Part shown: piece by piece, positions 1-6,291 of the stretch
Position numbering within the stretch: the stretch's first letter is position 1
Layout: each line of letters starts with the position of its first letter
From: CAZVAR01 sp964625225
GTDB lineage: Bacteria > Pseudomonadota > Alphaproteobacteria > JAJUGE01
Direction: 5' to 3'
DNA: 6,291 nucleotides
Assembly: GCA_964625225.1 (NCBI GenBank)
Contig: CAZVAR010000177.1
Location: forward strand, 1-6,291
Position numbers and translations under genes: made by a program
Notes under the pieces: generated by a model
Database searches by the model: none
The model's input: only the letters and a program-made list of their open reading frames with translations
Told to the model about the DNA's origin: nothing

Positions 1-2
1 AC

Positions 3-566
3 GAGACCCACGACATCCGCTTTGTCGAGGACGACTGGGAGAGCCCCACGCTCGGCGCCTGGGGTCTTGGCTGGGAGGTCTGGTGCGACGGCATGGAGGT
101 GACGCAGTTCACCTACTTCCAGCAGGTCGGCGGCTTTGACTGTAATCCCGTATCTGGGGAGATCACCTACGGTCTCGAGCGGCTCGCCATGTATGTACAA
201 GGGGTCGAGAACGTCTACGACTTGGATTTCAATGGTCAGGGCCTGACCTATGGCGATATCTTCCTCCAGGCGGAACGCGAGTTCTCCGCGTATAATTTCG
301 AGCATGCCAATACGGAAGTGCTGTTGCGGCACTTCTGCGACGCGGAGGCGGAGTGCAACGCGCTGCTTGCAAAGGGCCTGGCACTGCCGGCCTACGACCA
401 GTGCATTCAGGCTAGCCATATCTTCAACCTGCTCGATGCTCGCGGCGTCATCAGCGTAACCGAGCGCGCCGCCTATATCGGTCGCGTGCGCGCGCTCGCC
501 CGGGGCAGTGCCGAGGCGTGGCTGCGTGCGCGTGGCCATTTGCCCGCGGCGGCGCAGGCGGCTTGA
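3..566 (+). CDS. glyQ: Glycyl-tRNA synthetase alpha subunit, 3' part (5' end outside window)
   Basis: This is the catalytic chain of the heterotetrameric (alpha2-beta2) bacterial glycyl-tRNA synthetase, a cytoplasmic class II enzyme that activates glycine with ATP and charges tRNA-Gly. The reading frame is open from base 3, so 187 residues are visible. The family is about 300 residues long, so roughly 110 N-terminal residues lie upstream. Visible hallmarks are HDIRFVEDDWESPTLGAWG at the very start, FTYFQQVGGFDCNPVSGEIT, and then the class II motif 3 core GLER (bases 171-182), whose Arg is expected to contact ATP. The rest is the helical C-terminal part, ending in an Ala-rich tail. The Met at base 93 is internal, because conserved family sequence precedes it in frame. 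glyS starts 3 bases after the stop, the usual glyQS arrangement. The identification is secure; only the start is unknown. Confidence 0.97.
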   Translation, partial: ETHDIRFVEDDWESPTLGAWGLGWEVWCDGMEVTQFTYFQQVGGFDCNPVSGEITYGLERLAMYVQGVENVYDLDFNGQGLTYGDIFLQAEREFSAYNFEHANTEVLLRHFCDAEAECNALLAKGLALPAYDQCIQASHIFNLLDARGVISVTERAAYIGRVRALARGSAEAWLRARGHLPAAAQAA

Positions 567-569
567 GCG

Positions 570-2678
570 ATGCCGGAACTGCTGGTCGAACTCCTGTCCG
601 AGGAGATTCCCGCCCGCATGCAGGCGCGAGCGGCCGAAGAGTTCCGCAATCTTGTGTGCGATCGCCTGCACGAGGCAAAACTCGCCTTTGAGGGTGCCGA
701 AAGCTACGTCACGCCGCGTCGCTTGGCGCTCGTCGTCCACGGCTTGCCGGAGCGCCAACCAGACGTCACCGAGGAGCGTAAGGGGCCCCGCGTCGGCGCA
801 CCGGAGCGGGCGATCCAGGGCTTTCTACGCTCCGTGGGGCTGGAGCGCCTTGAGCAGTGCGAGCAGCGCGAAATCGGCAAGGCGGCGTTCTGGGTGGCCG
901 TTCGCCATATCGCCGGCCGGCCCACCCGGGACGTCCTGCCGGACCTGCTCGTCGCGGCGATCCGGGCCATTCCCTGGCCGAAATCGATGCGCTGGGCCGA
1001 CACCAGCGCCCGCTACGTCCGGCCGCTGCACAGTGTGCTTGCCCTGTTCGACGGCTTGCCCTTGGAGGGCGGCTATCCGGTCGGCGGTGCGCCCGGCGTA
1101 CTGGCCTTCGGCGATGAGTCGCGTGGCCACCGCTTCCTGTCGCACGGGCGAATCCGGGTCCGTGACTTCGCCGAGTATCGTGACCGGCTCCGTATGGCAC
1201 ATGTGGTGCTCGATCCGGCCGAGCGGCGGGAGATCATCCTGCGCGATGCACGCCGCATCGCCCGCCAGGAAGGCTTGGCTCTCCAAGAGGACGAGGCTCT
1301 GCTCCAAGAGGTGGTCGGTCTCGTCGAATGGCCGGTGGTTCTGGCCGGTACGATCGACGCGGCTTTCATGTCCGTGCCGCCGGAGGTGCTGACCACGTCG
1401 ATGCGGGCGAACCAGAAATATTTCTCGCTACGGAAGCCCGACGGCGATCTCGCGCCGCGCTTTGTCCTTGTCGCCAATATGGCCGCGGCGGATGGCGGGC
1501 GGGCGATCATCGCCGGTAACGAGCGGGTCCTAAGAGCCCGTCTGTCCGATGCCAAGTTCTTCTGGGACCAGGACCGGAAGGTCAGGCTGGAGGATCGGCT
1601 GCCGGCGCTCGATACGATCATTTTTCACGCAAGACTCGGGTCTGTCGGCGATAAGGCGCGGCGGCTGGAGTCGCTCGTGGACGACTTGGCGCCTCCGCGG
1701 ATTGCAGGCCTCGACATGGCATCCGCCAGGGTTGCGGCCAGGCTGTGCAAGGCTGATCTCGTCACCGGTATGGTCGGCGAGTTCCCCGAACTGCAGGGCG
1801 TCATGGGACGCTACTACGCGCAGGGGGAGGGCTTGGCGGCCGCGATCGCCGACGCGATCGGGACGCACTATGCGCCGCAAGGGCCGAACGACCGCTGTCC
1901 GCACGAGCCGGTTTCCGTCGCGACGGCGCTCGCGGACAAGATCGATACGTTGGTGGGCTTCTTTGCGATCGACGAGAAGCCGACCGGCTCGCGGGATCCC
2001 TTTGCGCTGCGTCGCGCCGCACTCGGTGTGATCCGACTGATCGTGGAGAACCGGTTGCGGCTGCCGTTGCGCAGCCTGTTTGCGGCTGCCTACCGGCTTT
2101 ACGAGAACCAATCGCCCGGTTTCGCCGGCGGACGTAGTGCGGAGACGACCGCAGCCGACCTGCTCGACTTCTTCGCCGACCGGCTCAAAGTGCATCTGCG
2201 AGAACAGGGCGTGCGCCACGATCTCATCGCCGCCGTGTTCGCGCTCGGAGACGAGGACGATCTCGTCCGGCTGCTGGCCCGGGTCGACGCACTGGCCGGC
2301 TTCGTCACCAGCGAGGATGGGGCGAACCTGCTCACGGCATACCGGCGGGCGAGCAACATTGTCGCGATCGAGGAGAAGAAGGACGGTACTGCCTATCCCG
2401 GTCCGGCCGACACCGCGCTGCTGCGGCAGCACGAGGAACGGGCGCTTGCGGCCGCCCTGGACGTTGCACGTCGCGAGAGCGGGGCGGCATTGGCGGAGGA
2501 ACGCTTTGCCGACGCGATGGCGCAGCTTGCGGCCTTGCGTGAGCCGGTTGACGCGTTTTTCGACCATGTCACCGTGAACGCTCCGGAATCCGCGTTGCGT
2601 GTCAACCGGTTGCGGTTGCTCTCGGAAATCCGGTCGACTATGGGCCTGGTGGCGGACTTCTCGAAGGTTGAAGGGTAG
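570..2678 (+). CDS. glyS: Glycyl-tRNA synthetase beta subunit
   Basis: This is the tRNA-binding chain of the alpha2-beta2 glycyl-tRNA synthetase; it works with GlyQ to recognise and charge tRNA-Gly. The protein has 702 residues (E. coli GlyS has 689) and looks complete. It opens with the family signature MPELLVELLSEEIPARM, which fixes the start at 570. Other family blocks are MRANQKYFSLR in the first half, CKADLVTGMVGEFPELQGVM from residue 393 (HD-like region), and DKIDTLVGFFAID from residue 456, followed by KPTGSRDPFALRR. The C-terminal helical DALR-type anticodon-binding region ends with NAPESALRVNRLRLLSEIR and GLVADFSKVEG. The start codon lies 3 bases after the glyQ stop with only a weak upstream GAG, which suggests translational coupling to glyQ. 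No frameshift or missing block was seen. A 294-residue open frame at 508-1392 is a high-GC shadow of this gene. Confidence 0.98.
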   Translation: MPELLVELLSEEIPARMQARAAEEFRNLVCDRLHEAKLAFEGAESYVTPRRLALVVHGLPERQPDVTEERKGPRVGAPERAIQGFLRSVGLERLEQCEQREIGKAAFWVAVRHIAGRPTRDVLPDLLVAAIRAIPWPKSMRWADTSARYVRPLHSVLALFDGLPLEGGYPVGGAPGVLAFGDESRGHRFLSHGRIRVRDFAEYRDRLRMAHVVLDPAERREIILRDARRIARQEGLALQEDEALLQEVVGLVEWPVVLAGTIDAAFMSVPPEVLTTSMRANQKYFSLRKPDGDLAPRFVLVANMAAADGGRAIIAGNERVLRARLSDAKFFWDQDRKVRLEDRLPALDTIIFHARLGSVGDKARRLESLVDDLAPPRIAGLDMASARVAARLCKADLVTGMVGEFPELQGVMGRYYAQGEGLAAAIADAIGTHYAPQGPNDRCPHEPVSVATALADKIDTLVGFFAIDEKPTGSRDPFALRRAALGVIRLIVENRLRLPLRSLFAAAYRLYENQSPGFAGGRSAETTAADLLDFFADRLKVHLREQGVRHDLIAAVFALGDEDDLVRLLARVDALAGFVTSEDGANLLTAYRRASNIVAIEEKKDGTAYPGPADTALLRQHEERALAAALDVARRESGAALAEERFADAMAQLAALREPVDAFFDHVTVNAPESALRVNRLRLLSEIRSTMGLVADFSKVEG

Positions 2679-2689
2679 GGGTTCCGAGC

Positions 2690-2713
2690 GCGGGTCGTCG
2701 GGCCCGCATGTTT
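2690..2713 (+). terminator. Probable terminator-like hairpin after glyS
   Basis: Bases 2690-2696 (GCGGGTC) pair with 2701-2707 (GGCCCGC) in a 7-bp stem with one G.U pair and a 4-base loop (GTCG). The stem is followed by ATGTTTC, a short and imperfect T-rich stretch. It lies 11 bases after the glyS stop. This fits a weak intrinsic terminator for glyQS, but the T tract is poor, so read-through into ppdK is likely possible. The pairing is seen directly; termination is inferred. Confidence 0.45.
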
Positions 2714-2722
2714 CGTGGCCAA

Positions 2723-2749
2723 GGGGCGGGGCTGATGACCTTACGCCCC
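2723..2749 (+). repeat. Inverted repeat in the ppdK leader
   Basis: GGGGCG (2723-2728) and CGCCCC (2744-2749) form a perfect 6-bp inverted repeat around a 15-base spacer. It sits just upstream of the ppdK ribosome binding site, without overlapping it. It could be a leader hairpin, an operator, or chance in GC-rich DNA. No function can be assigned from sequence alone. Confidence 0.3.
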
Positions 2750-2755
2750 AGGATT

Positions 2756-2764
2756 GAGGCGGAG
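2756..2764 (+). promoter_or_regulatory. Ribosome binding site of ppdK
   Basis: The stretch GAGGCGGAG precedes the ATG at 2767. The GAGG at 2756-2759 lies 7 bases from the start codon, a good Shine-Dalgarno spacing, while the GGAG at 2761-2764 is too close. It supports 2767 as the start, in agreement with the conserved N-terminus MTKWVYSFG. Confidence 0.7.
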
Positions 2765-2766
2765 CG

Positions 2767-5421
2767 ATGACGAAGTGGGTCTATAGCTTCGGCGCGGGTA
2801 AGGCCGAGGGGCGTGCGGAGATGCGCGAATTGCTGGGAGGCAAGGGCGCCAATCTCGCGGAGATGAGCAATCTCGGCCTGCCGGTGCCGCCCGGCTTCAC
2901 CATCACGACCGAGGTGTGCACCTTCTTTTATGCCAATGGGCAGACCTATCCTTCGGATCTGTCCGCGCAGGTTGTCTTTGCGCTCGGCGAGATCGAGCGC
3001 ATTACCGGAATGACTTTCGGAGATCCGGCCAATCCGCTGCTGGTTTCGGTCCGCTCCGGAGCCCGCGCATCGATGCCGGGCATGATGGACACGGTGCTCA
3101 ATCTGGGCCTCAACGACGTGACCGTCGAGGGGCTGGCCCGCGCCGCCGACGATCGCCGCTTCGCCTACGACAGCTATCGCCGCTTCATCCAGATGTACGG
3201 TGACGTCGTACTCGGCGTCGACCACTCGCTGTTCGAGGAGGCGCTGCAGCTTCGCAAGGACGAACTCGGCGTGCAGCTCGACACCGAGCTCAGCGCCGAG
3301 GACATGCAGTTCCTCGCGGAACGCTTCAAGGCGATCGTCGCCGGTGAACTCGGTGTACCCTTCCCGCAGGATCCGCGCGAACAGCTCTGGGGTGCGATCG
3401 GCGCCGTGTTCAAGAGCTGGATGACCCCGCGCGCGATCACCTATCGCCGCCTGCACGATATTCCCGAGACCTGGGGCACTGCGGTCAACGTCCAGGCGAT
3501 GGTGTTTGGCAATATGGGTGACGACAGCGCGACCGGCGTCGCATTCACCCGCAATCCGTCAACCGGCGAGCGCCGGCTCTACGGCGAATATCTCGTCAAC
3601 GCTCAGGGCGAGGACGTGGTCGCCGGCATCCGAACGCCGCAACATTTGACCATCGCCGGAAAGGAGGAGCACGGGTCCGACCTGCCGGCAATGGAGGAGG
3701 TGATGCCGGAAGTGTTCCGGCAGCTCGTCGAAATCCAGCAGCGGCTCGAGTCGCAGTACCGCGCCATGCAGGACATCGAGTTTACCGTGCAGAAGGGCCG
3801 GCTCTGGATGCTCCAGACCCGTTCCGGCAAGCGGACCGCGAGCGCCGCTCTGAAGATTGCGGTCGACATGGTTCGCGAAGGGCTGATCGATCGGCGCGAG
3901 GCGGTGCGCCGGATCGAGCCCGCCTCGCTCGACCAGCTGCTGCACCCGCGGCTCGACCCGAACGCGCCGCGCACGGTTCTGGCCCGGGGCCTGCCTGCCT
4001 CGCCGGGAGCCGTCTCCGGTCGGGTCGTGTTCAGCGCCGACGAGGCCGAGGCAATGGCTGCCCGGGGCGAGGACGTGATCCTGGTTCGGGTCGAGACCAG
4101 CCCGGAGGACATTCATGGCATGCATGCAGCGCGGGGCATCGTCACATCGCGCGGCGGCATGACCAGTCATGCGGCGGTGGTCGCCCGCGGGATGGGACGC
4201 GCCTGCGTCGCCGGTGCCGGAGAGATCCGCGTCGACTACCGCGCGCAGAAGTTATTCGCTCGCGGCCACGAAGTGGCCAAGGGCGAGATCATCACCATGG
4301 ACGGCTCGTCCGGCGAGGTGATGCTGGGGGCAGTGCCTACGATCCAACCGCAGCTTTCCGGCGACTTCGCCGAGCTGATGGGCTGGGCCGATGCGATCCG
4401 GCGGCTGCGGGTGCGAACCAATGCCGAGACGCCGGCGGATGCCGAAACGGCACGCCGGTTCGGCGCGGAGGGCATCGGCCTCTGCCGGACGGAGCACATG
4501 TTCTTCGACGCCGACCGCATCACCGCAGTCCGCGAGATGATCATGGCCGAAGACGAAGCCGGCCGGCGTCGCGCCCTCGATCGGATCCTACCGATGCAGC
4601 GGCAGGACTTCGAAGCATTGTTCCGCATCATGGTCGGCCTGCCGGTGACGATCCGGCTGCTCGACCCGCCGTTGCACGAGTTCCTGCCGCGCACCGACCA
4701 GGAGATGGAGGTGCTTGCCCGTACCTCGGGCAAGACCGTTGATCAAGTTCGTCACCGCGCGGCGCAGCTGCACGAGTCCAATCCGATGCTGGGCCATCGC
4801 GGCTGCCGCCTCGGCATCTCTTATCCGGAAATCTACGAGATGCAGGCTCGTGCCATCTTCGAGGCCGCCGCGCGGGTGGCGCGCGAGACGGGAGAGTCGG
4901 TGATCCCGGAGGTGATGATTCCGCTGGTGGCGACGCGTGCGGAGCTGGCACTCCTCAAGGAGGTGGTAGATGGTGCGGCCCGGGCCGTGCAGGAGGCCAC
5001 CGGGGTGCGGATCGACTATCTCGTCGGCACGATGATCGAGTTGCCGCGCGCAGCGCTGCGTGCCGCCGAAATCGCGGAGGTGGCCGAGTTCTTCAGTTTC
5101 GGCACCAACGATCTGACCCAGACCACCTTCGGCATCTCACGCGATGACGCCGCCTCGTTCCTCGGCGTTTATCAACAGCGTGGCATCCTGGAGAAGGATC
5201 CCTTCGTGAGCCTCGACCAGGAGGGCGTCGGAGAGTTGGTGCAGATCGGGGCCGACCGCGGTCGCGCGGCACGACCGGATCTGAAGCTCGGTATCTGTGG
5301 CGAGCATGGTGGCGATCCCGACTCGGTGCGGTTTTGCCATCGCGCCGGGCTCGACTATGTCTCCTGCTCGCCTTACCGGGTACCGATCGCACGCTTGGCT
5401 GCCGCGCAGGCTGCCCTGTGA
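2767..5421 (+). CDS. ppdK: Pyruvate, phosphate dikinase
   Basis: This cytoplasmic enzyme interconverts ATP + phosphate + pyruvate and AMP + PPi + phosphoenolpyruvate, linking glycolysis and gluconeogenesis. Its 884 residues match the family's usual length. The N-terminal ATP-grasp part (about 1-360) has GGKGANLAEMSNLGLPVPPGF, SVRSGARASMPGMMDT (R96) and E338, Q350 and R352 near its end. The swivelling phosphohistidine domain (about 395-520) has GGMTSHAAVVARG, with catalytic His468. The C-terminal TIM-barrel PEP/pyruvate domain (about 530-875) has R574, R630, E758, N781-D782 and Cys844 in GICGEHGG. Recalling the Clostridium symbiosum enzyme (His455, Arg561, Arg617, Glu745, Asn768, Cys831), every one is shifted by exactly 13, so the active site is intact. 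Thr466, two residues before the His, is the position that PPDK regulatory proteins phosphorylate in plants and some bacteria. The TSH motif and Cys-bearing GICGEHGG support dikinase rather than PEP synthase. The gene follows glyS after 88 bases; a separate promoter is not obvious. Confidence 0.98.
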   Translation: MTKWVYSFGAGKAEGRAEMRELLGGKGANLAEMSNLGLPVPPGFTITTEVCTFFYANGQTYPSDLSAQVVFALGEIERITGMTFGDPANPLLVSVRSGARASMPGMMDTVLNLGLNDVTVEGLARAADDRRFAYDSYRRFIQMYGDVVLGVDHSLFEEALQLRKDELGVQLDTELSAEDMQFLAERFKAIVAGELGVPFPQDPREQLWGAIGAVFKSWMTPRAITYRRLHDIPETWGTAVNVQAMVFGNMGDDSATGVAFTRNPSTGERRLYGEYLVNAQGEDVVAGIRTPQHLTIAGKEEHGSDLPAMEEVMPEVFRQLVEIQQRLESQYRAMQDIEFTVQKGRLWMLQTRSGKRTASAALKIAVDMVREGLIDRREAVRRIEPASLDQLLHPRLDPNAPRTVLARGLPASPGAVSGRVVFSADEAEAMAARGEDVILVRVETSPEDIHGMHAARGIVTSRGGMTSHAAVVARGMGRACVAGAGEIRVDYRAQKLFARGHEVAKGEIITMDGSSGEVMLGAVPTIQPQLSGDFAELMGWADAIRRLRVRTNAETPADAETARRFGAEGIGLCRTEHMFFDADRITAVREMIMAEDEAGRRRALDRILPMQRQDFEALFRIMVGLPVTIRLLDPPLHEFLPRTDQEMEVLARTSGKTVDQVRHRAAQLHESNPMLGHRGCRLGISYPEIYEMQARAIFEAAARVARETGESVIPEVMIPLVATRAELALLKEVVDGAARAVQEATGVRIDYLVGTMIELPRAALRAAEIAEVAEFFSFGTNDLTQTTFGISRDDAASFLGVYQQRGILEKDPFVSLDQEGVGELVQIGADRGRAARPDLKLGICGEHGGDPDSVRFCHRAGLDYVSCSPYRVPIARLAAAQAAL

Positions 5422-5447
5422 CGGTGCGGCGCCGTCATCCCGCCGAC

Positions 5448-5491
5448 TGTCGTCTCGGCCAGGGGACGGGATACCCTTGGCCGAGATGATG
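5448..5491 (+). terminator. Long hairpin after ppdK, candidate transcript 3' end
   Basis: Bases 5448-5465 pair with 5474-5491 around an 8-base loop (ACGGGATA). The inner 13 bp (TCTCGGCCAGGGG against CCCTTGGCCGAGA) contain a single G.U pair; five more outer pairs include three G.U. The hairpin starts 26 bases after the ppdK stop. No T run follows, so it is not a classic intrinsic terminator. It could stabilise a transcript 3' end, or mark a Rho-dependent or U-tract-independent stop. The structure is seen directly; its role is inferred from position. Confidence 0.55.
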
Positions 5492-5612
5492 CCGAAGCAC
5501 GAGCGCCGATGATCCGCGGTAGCGGCTGAACGGAACTCCCGTCCATAGGGCGGAGAGCTGGGAGCTGGGGCCCTGAGGTCGGCCTGTGCGCGCGCGCCTG
5601 TATGCGTGCAGG

Positions 5613-5628
5613 AGTGCCTTAGTGCCTT
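5613..5628 (+). repeat. Tandem 8-bp direct repeat at the clpB promoter
   Basis: AGTGCCTT occurs twice back to back (5613-5620 and 5621-5628). The second copy provides the CTT of the CTTG -35 element; the first copy continues into CTTA instead. It may be a chance duplication or a protein-binding repeat over the promoter. Confidence 0.6.
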
Positions 5629-5654
5629 GTGTGGCATTTCTGCAACACCTATAT
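5626..5654 (+). promoter_or_regulatory. Heat-shock (sigma-32/RpoH) promoter candidate for clpB
   Basis: CTTG (5626-5629) is followed after 18 bases by CCTATAT (5648-5654). This fits the heat-shock promoter consensus described for alphaproteobacteria, CTTG-N17-18-CYTATNT, with the downstream G of the longer consensus one base off. Transcription would start near 5660-5663, giving a leader of about 70 bases before the clpB start. clpB is a classic RpoH-regulated gene, so the context agrees. The match is seen in the sequence; sigma-32 use is inferred. Confidence 0.72.
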
Positions 5655-5658
5655 CTCG

Positions 5659-5717
5659 CGGCAGGCGTGGTTCGTGTGGGGGAGCCGCCCCATCTTCGGG
5701 GAGAGGCAAGCCTGCCG
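5659..5717 (+). repeat. Inverted repeat and inner hairpin in the clpB leader
   Basis: CGGCAGGC (5659-5666) and GCCTGCCG (5710-5717) are perfect 8-bp complements that bracket most of the predicted leader. Inside them CCCC (5688-5691) can pair with GGGG (5698-5701) around a 6-base loop. The right arm of the outer pair ends where the Shine-Dalgarno sequence begins. If transcription starts near 5661, at least 6 bp of the outer stem would close at the mRNA 5' end. It may be a leader structure that affects translation or stability, or a DNA operator; neither is shown. Confidence 0.4.
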
Positions 5718-5724
5718 AGGGGAG
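5717..5724 (+). promoter_or_regulatory. Ribosome binding site of clpB
   Basis: GAGGGGAG lies 9 bases before the ATG at 5734. It is a strong purine-rich Shine-Dalgarno sequence at a workable spacing and supports this start, which also gives the family N-terminus MDFEKYTERARGF. Its first base is the last base of the leader inverted repeat. Confidence 0.75.
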
Positions 5725-5733
5725 ATTGCGTTC

Positions 5734-6291
5734 ATGGATTTCGAAAAATATACCGAGCGTGCCCGCGGCTTTCTGCAGTCGGCACAGACCCTGGCATTGC
5801 GGCGTGGCCACCAGCGCTTCACGCCCGAGCACATCTTGAAGGCGCTGCTGGAGGACGAGGAGGGGCTTGCGGCCAACTTGATCGGTATGGCCGGCGGCCA
5901 AGCGCGCCGGGTCGACGAGCTGGTTGAGTTGGAGCTCGCCAAGCTGCCCGTGGTCGAGGGCCAGGGTGCCGGACAGATCTATCTCGCACCCGAGACCGCG
6001 CGCTTGTTCGATCAAGCCGAGCAACTCGCGAAGAAGGCCGGCGACAGTTTCGTGACGGTGGAGCGGCTGCTGCAGGCCCTTGCGCTGGCGTCCAACACGC
6101 CGGCTGGCCGTGCGCTCAAGGAGGCCGGCGTCACGCCGCAGACCCTGGAGCGCGCGATCGAAGGGCTGCGCAAGGGCCGCAAGGCCGACACCGCGACTGC
6201 CGAGCAGGGATATGACGCCCTGAAGAAATACGCGCGCGATCTCACGGAGGCCGCGCGCGAAGGCAAGATCGACCCGGTGATCGGCCGGGAC
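5734..6291 (+). CDS. clpB: ATP-dependent disaggregase ClpB, 5' part (3' end outside window)
   Basis: ClpB is a cytoplasmic hexameric AAA+ chaperone that threads aggregated proteins through its pore, working with DnaK/DnaJ/GrpE after heat stress. The frame is open to the window edge, so 186 of about 860-870 residues are visible. They cover the N-terminal Clp_N domain, with its two related helical repeats (FTPEHILKALLED near residues 29-41, and DSFVTVERLLQALA near 104-117). Then come a charged linker and the opening of the first ATPase module, YARDLTEAAREGKIDPVIGRD (166-186). Walker motifs, the coiled-coil middle domain and the second ATPase lie beyond the window. The middle domain is what formally separates ClpB from ClpA/ClpC, but the N-terminal sequence and linker are ClpB-like. 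A heat-shock promoter and strong ribosome binding site precede it. Confidence 0.95.
   Translation, partial: MDFEKYTERARGFLQSAQTLALRRGHQRFTPEHILKALLEDEEGLAANLIGMAGGQARRVDELVELELAKLPVVEGQGAGQIYLAPETARLFDQAEQLAKKAGDSFVTVERLLQALALASNTPAGRALKEAGVTPQTLERAIEGLRKGRKADTATAEQGYDALKKYARDLTEAAREGKIDPVIGRD

Larger units (their letters stand above)
5422..5733 (+). other. Intergenic region between ppdK and clpB
   Basis: These 312 bases hold no convincing gene. Small open frames here lack family-like sequence and run into clpB in the wrong frame. From left to right the region holds a long hairpin right after ppdK (5448-5491), a featureless stretch of about 120 bases, a tandem 8-bp repeat (5613-5628), a heat-shock promoter candidate (5626-5654), an inverted repeat in the clpB leader (5659-5717) and a strong ribosome binding site (5717-5724). 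The middle part has a 7-bp GAGCTGG tandem pair (5555-5568) and an alternating GC run (5588-5597), neither with an evident role. The layout says ppdK and clpB are separate transcription units. Confidence 0.8.

Noticed and set aside
508..1392. 294-residue + strand frame overlapping the glyQ end and glyS
   Set aside because: Its translation is rich in Arg, Ser, Cys and Pro, typical of a shifted high-GC frame, and glyS occupies the same DNA with clear family sequence.
1530..2567. 345-residue open frame on the - strand inside glyS
   Set aside because: It lies wholly antisense to conserved glyS sequence and has no recognisable motif; it is a codon-bias shadow.
2668..2700. TTGAAG at 2668 as the -35 box of a ppdK promoter
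   Set aside because: No AT-rich -10 element lies at the required distance; that position is GC-rich and part of the post-glyS hairpin.
2638..3456. 272-residue - strand frame across the glyS-ppdK junction
   Set aside because: It is antisense to the conserved ppdK N-terminal domain and lacks any recognisable family sequence.
5421..5435. Small hairpin at the ppdK stop (ACGGT/GCCGT)
   Set aside because: It has only five pairs, one of them G.U, and is much weaker than the adjacent 5448-5491 hairpin.
5585..5597. Alternating TGTGCGCGCGCGC tract, possible Z-DNA
   Set aside because: It is too short, and such runs are common in GC-rich genomes; nothing ties it to a function.
5586..5927. Small + strand frames (also 5606-5839) upstream of and overlapping clpB
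   Set aside because: They overlap the clpB N-terminus in other frames and have no good ribosome binding site or recognisable sequence.
5137..6024. 295-residue open frame on the - strand spanning the ppdK end, the intergenic region and the clpB start
   Set aside because: It is antisense to two well-supported genes and to the clpB promoter, shows no recognisable protein motif, and long antisense frames are expected in GC-rich coding DNA.

Overview
This window is GC-rich, ordinary chromosomal DNA, most likely from an alphaproteobacterium. Three things point there: the protein sequences, the gene order glyQ-glyS-ppdK, and an alphaproteobacterial-style heat-shock (sigma-32) promoter in front of clpB. 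Assignment to a Rhodospirillales- or Geminicoccales-like lineage is only an impression. All genes lie on the + strand. I see no mobile element, CRISPR array, tRNA or rRNA gene, prophage or accessory cluster.

Layout: (1) The 3' part of glyQ (glycyl-tRNA synthetase alpha chain, 3-566) is followed after 3 bases by complete glyS (beta chain, 570-2678). (2) An 88-base gap holds a terminator-like hairpin (2690-2713), a second small inverted repeat and the ppdK ribosome binding site. (3) Complete ppdK (pyruvate phosphate dikinase, 2767-5421) follows, with every catalytic residue checked in place. (4) A 312-base intergenic region holds a long G.U-containing hairpin just after ppdK, a tandem 8-bp repeat, a sigma-32 promoter candidate (CTTG-N18-CCTATAT) and a leader with an inverted repeat. 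(5) The 5' part of clpB (ClpB disaggregase, 5734 to the window edge) follows, cut at the start of the first AAA+ module.

Function: GlyQ and GlyS form the alpha2-beta2 bacterial glycyl-tRNA synthetase and are almost certainly co-transcribed and translationally coupled. PpdK interconverts pyruvate and phosphoenolpyruvate in central carbon metabolism. ClpB rescues aggregated protein with DnaK and appears to be a separate heat-inducible unit. I found no undescribed system. The points most worth a second look are regulatory: the clpB heat-shock promoter with its structured leader, and the ppdK 3' hairpin, whose imperfect pairs are all G.U in the sense transcript.
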